Of a stretch of DNA of 6,443 bases, positions 5,337 to 6,443 are shown piece by piece. Position 1 is the first letter of the stretch. Every line of letters starts with the position of its first letter. Below the pieces are notes generated by a model that worked only from the letters and a program-made list of their open reading frames with translations, did not search any database and was not told the DNA's origin. Source of the stretch: an uncultured Clostridia bacterium (GTDB lineage Bacteria > Bacillota_A > Clostridia > Oscillospirales > Acutalibacteraceae); contig CALWIE010000019.1 of the NCBI GenBank assembly GCA_944380625.1, positions 1-6,443 on the forward strand, written 5' to 3'. Position numbers and translations under genes: made by a program.

Positions 5337-5663
5337 TTACAGCCCGGCGGTGTAGCTGGCAGTGTAGATCACCAGGGCGGCGATGGCCAGGGCGAAGAGC
5401 AGAAGCATCCCTCCCCCGGCGAGCAGCGCCCCCAAAAGCACCCGGCGGGGCAGCTTTGCCATGCGCTTTTTCCCCGGCAGGTAGAGGGCCAGGGCGAAGA
5501 GCAGCAGCACCCCGGCCGCCAGGCCGATCTCCAGGGCGTAGACAATGAGCAGGCCCACCCCAGCCGCCGCCAGCGCCAGGAAGGCCGCCACAGACAGGTA
5601 GAGCAGGGCCGCCAGCACCAGGGCGGCGATGTCCCACAGGCCCCAGTCGAGCTTTTGTTTCAT
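5337..5663 (-). CDS. Small integral membrane protein of unknown function within the arg operon
   Basis: I do not recognise this 108-residue protein. It is strongly hydrophobic, with three likely membrane spans at about 11-33, 36-62 and 75-100. The first two are joined by a very short turn, and a basic loop, GKKRMAKLPRR, lies at 64-74 between the second and third. By the positive-inside rule that loop should be cytoplasmic. No catalytic or transporter motif is visible and no signal peptide beyond the first span. It sits 24 bases after argJ and 22 bases before argB, so it is part of the same transcript. It has its own AAAGGAG ribosome binding site at a good distance from the ATG, which argues for a real gene. 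The coding stretch is alanine- and leucine-rich, as expected for a membrane protein in high G+C DNA. It might accompany amino-acid transport or be a passenger gene. Confidence 0.7.
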   Translation of the reverse strand: MKQKLDWGLWDIAALVLAALLYLSVAAFLALAAAGVGLLIVYALEIGLAAGVLLLFALALYLPGKKRMAKLPRRVLLGALLAGGGMLLLFALAIAALVIYTASYTAGL

Positions 5664-5680
5664 GGAAAGGGCTCCTTTCC
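5664..5680 (-). promoter_or_regulatory. Hairpin containing the membrane-protein gene's ribosome binding site
   Basis: On the minus strand GGAAAGG, loop AGC, CCTTTCC forms a perfect 7-pair stem that ends at the base before the ATG at 5663. The ribosome binding site AAAGGAG is in the 5' arm and loop, so folding would hide it. Ribosomes finishing argJ (stop at 5688-5690, eight bases upstream) could open it, which would couple translation of the two genes (inference). Confidence 0.5.
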
Positions 5681-5687
5681 CCGCCGG

Positions 5688-6443
5688 TCAGGTGCGGTAG
5701 TCGCCGTTGATTTTCACGTAGTCGTAGGTCAAGTCGCAGCCGTAGGCCTCGGCGCTGGCGTCCCCCATGTGCAGGTGGATGAGGATCTCAATCTCCCCCT
5801 CCCCCAGCACCAGGCTGGCCTCCTCCTCGGAGAAGGGGATGCCCGCCCCCTTTTGGCACACGTCCACCTGGCCCTTGGCGGAGCGGAAGCTGACATCGAT
5901 CTTGTCCACGTCCACCGCCGCGCCGGAGTAGCCGATGGCGCACAGCACCCGGCCCCAGTTGGCGTCGGCGCCAAACATGGCCGCCTTGAACAGGGTGGAG
6001 CAGATGACGCTTTTGGCCACCGTTTTGGCGGTCCCCTCGTCGGGGGCGCCGTCCACCTGGGAGATCAGGAGCTTTGTGGCCCCTTCCCCGTCCCCGGCCA
6101 TCTTCTTGGAGAGGGTGCGGCACACGGCCTCCAGGGCCTCTACGAAGGTGTCGTACTCCGGGCCCTCCTGGGTGATTTCCGGGTTGCCCGCCGCCCCGTT
6201 TGCCAAAATGGCGAAGGTGTCGTTGGTGGAGGTGTCCCCGTCGATGGAGATCATGTTGAAGGTGGCGTCCGTCACCTGGTGGATGGCCTTTTGCAGCATG
6301 GCCGGGCTGATGGCGCAGTCGGTGGTGACAAAGCACAGCATGGTGGCCATGTTGGGATGGATCATGCCGCTGCCCTTGGAGATGCCCCCGATCTTTACCG
6401 TCTTCCCGCCGATCTCCACCTCCACGGCGGCCTCCTTGGCCTG
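5688..6443 (-). CDS. argJ: Glutamate N-acetyltransferase / amino-acid acetyltransferase, C-terminal part (cut by window edge)
   Basis: The visible 251 residues are the C-terminal part of ArgJ, usually about 400 residues; roughly 150 residues lie beyond the right edge. ArgJ moves the acetyl group from N-acetylornithine to glutamate, releasing ornithine and recycling the acetyl group. The self-cleavage site is present: GMIHPNMATMLCF, with the nucleophilic Thr at visible residue 34 (6342-6344), which becomes the first residue of the beta chain. Further family motifs are DGDTSTNDT at 68-76, DGEGATK at 118-124 and GADANWGR at 158-165, and the typical C-terminus YVKINGDYRT. Bifunctional forms also use acetyl-CoA to make N-acetylglutamate; sequence alone does not settle which type this is, but no argA is seen here. 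It starts the visible arg operon, and argC probably precedes it. Confidence 0.97.
   Translation of the reverse strand, partial: QAKEAAVEVEIGGKTVKIGGISKGSGMIHPNMATMLCFVTTDCAISPAMLQKAIHQVTDATFNMISIDGDTSTNDTFAILANGAAGNPEITQEGPEYDTFVEALEAVCRTLSKKMAGDGEGATKLLISQVDGAPDEGTAKTVAKSVICSTLFKAAMFGADANWGRVLCAIGYSGAAVDVDKIDVSFRSAKGQVDVCQKGAGIPFSEEEASLVLGEGEIEILIHLHMGDASAEAYGCDLTYDYVKINGDYRT

Noticed and set aside
5788..6336. A 182-residue minus-strand frame overlapping argJ in another frame
   Set aside because: Gly/Arg/His-rich frameshift shadow of argJ, which keeps all family motifs in its own frame.

Overview
All recognisable genes in this window lie on the minus strand. High G+C coding DNA, strong AGGAGG-type ribosome binding sites and the pairing of a NifU-like protein with a GGGtGRT-family protein suggest a G+C-rich anaerobic member of the Firmicutes, class Clostridia, most likely Oscillospiraceae-like (Flavonifractor/Oscillibacter type). 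That placement is inferred from gene content and protein similarity recalled from memory, not from a search.

Read in the direction of transcription (right to left), the first block is an arginine (ornithine/citrulline) biosynthesis operon: argJ (its 5' end is cut off by the right window edge), a small membrane-protein gene of unknown function, argB, a 297-base spacer carrying structured repeats, argD, and argF. Together these take glutamate to N-acetylglutamate, through the acetylated intermediates to ornithine, and on to citrulline. ArgC, the one missing step of the acetylated pathway, is not in the window and probably lies just upstream of argJ. The ArgB N-terminus is of the arginine-sensitive type. 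Tandem hairpins, one with a good U-tract on the minus strand, follow argF and probably end the operon.

The second block is a histidine-phosphatase (phosphoglycerate mutase-like) gene that overlaps a small glutaredoxin-like gene by 7 bases, preceded by a weak extended -10 promoter inside an inverted repeat.

The third block starts with a strong sigma-A-type promoter (TTGAAT, 17 bases, TATAAT), a leader with a G+C-rich hairpin, then a NifU-N-like iron-sulfur scaffold-type gene and the start of a GGGtGRT-family gene that runs off the left edge. This two-gene module is conserved but uncharacterised as far as I know.

The most notable non-coding signal is the argB-argD spacer: two 33-base hairpins in an exact 40-base tandem period, whose inner stems differ by compensatory base changes, plus a third shortened hairpin in phase. 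The other items worth a look are the membrane protein embedded in the arg operon, whose ribosome binding site lies in a perfect hairpin next to its start codon, and the NifU-like/GGGtGRT pair. I saw no tRNA, rRNA, CRISPR array, transposase or phage gene.
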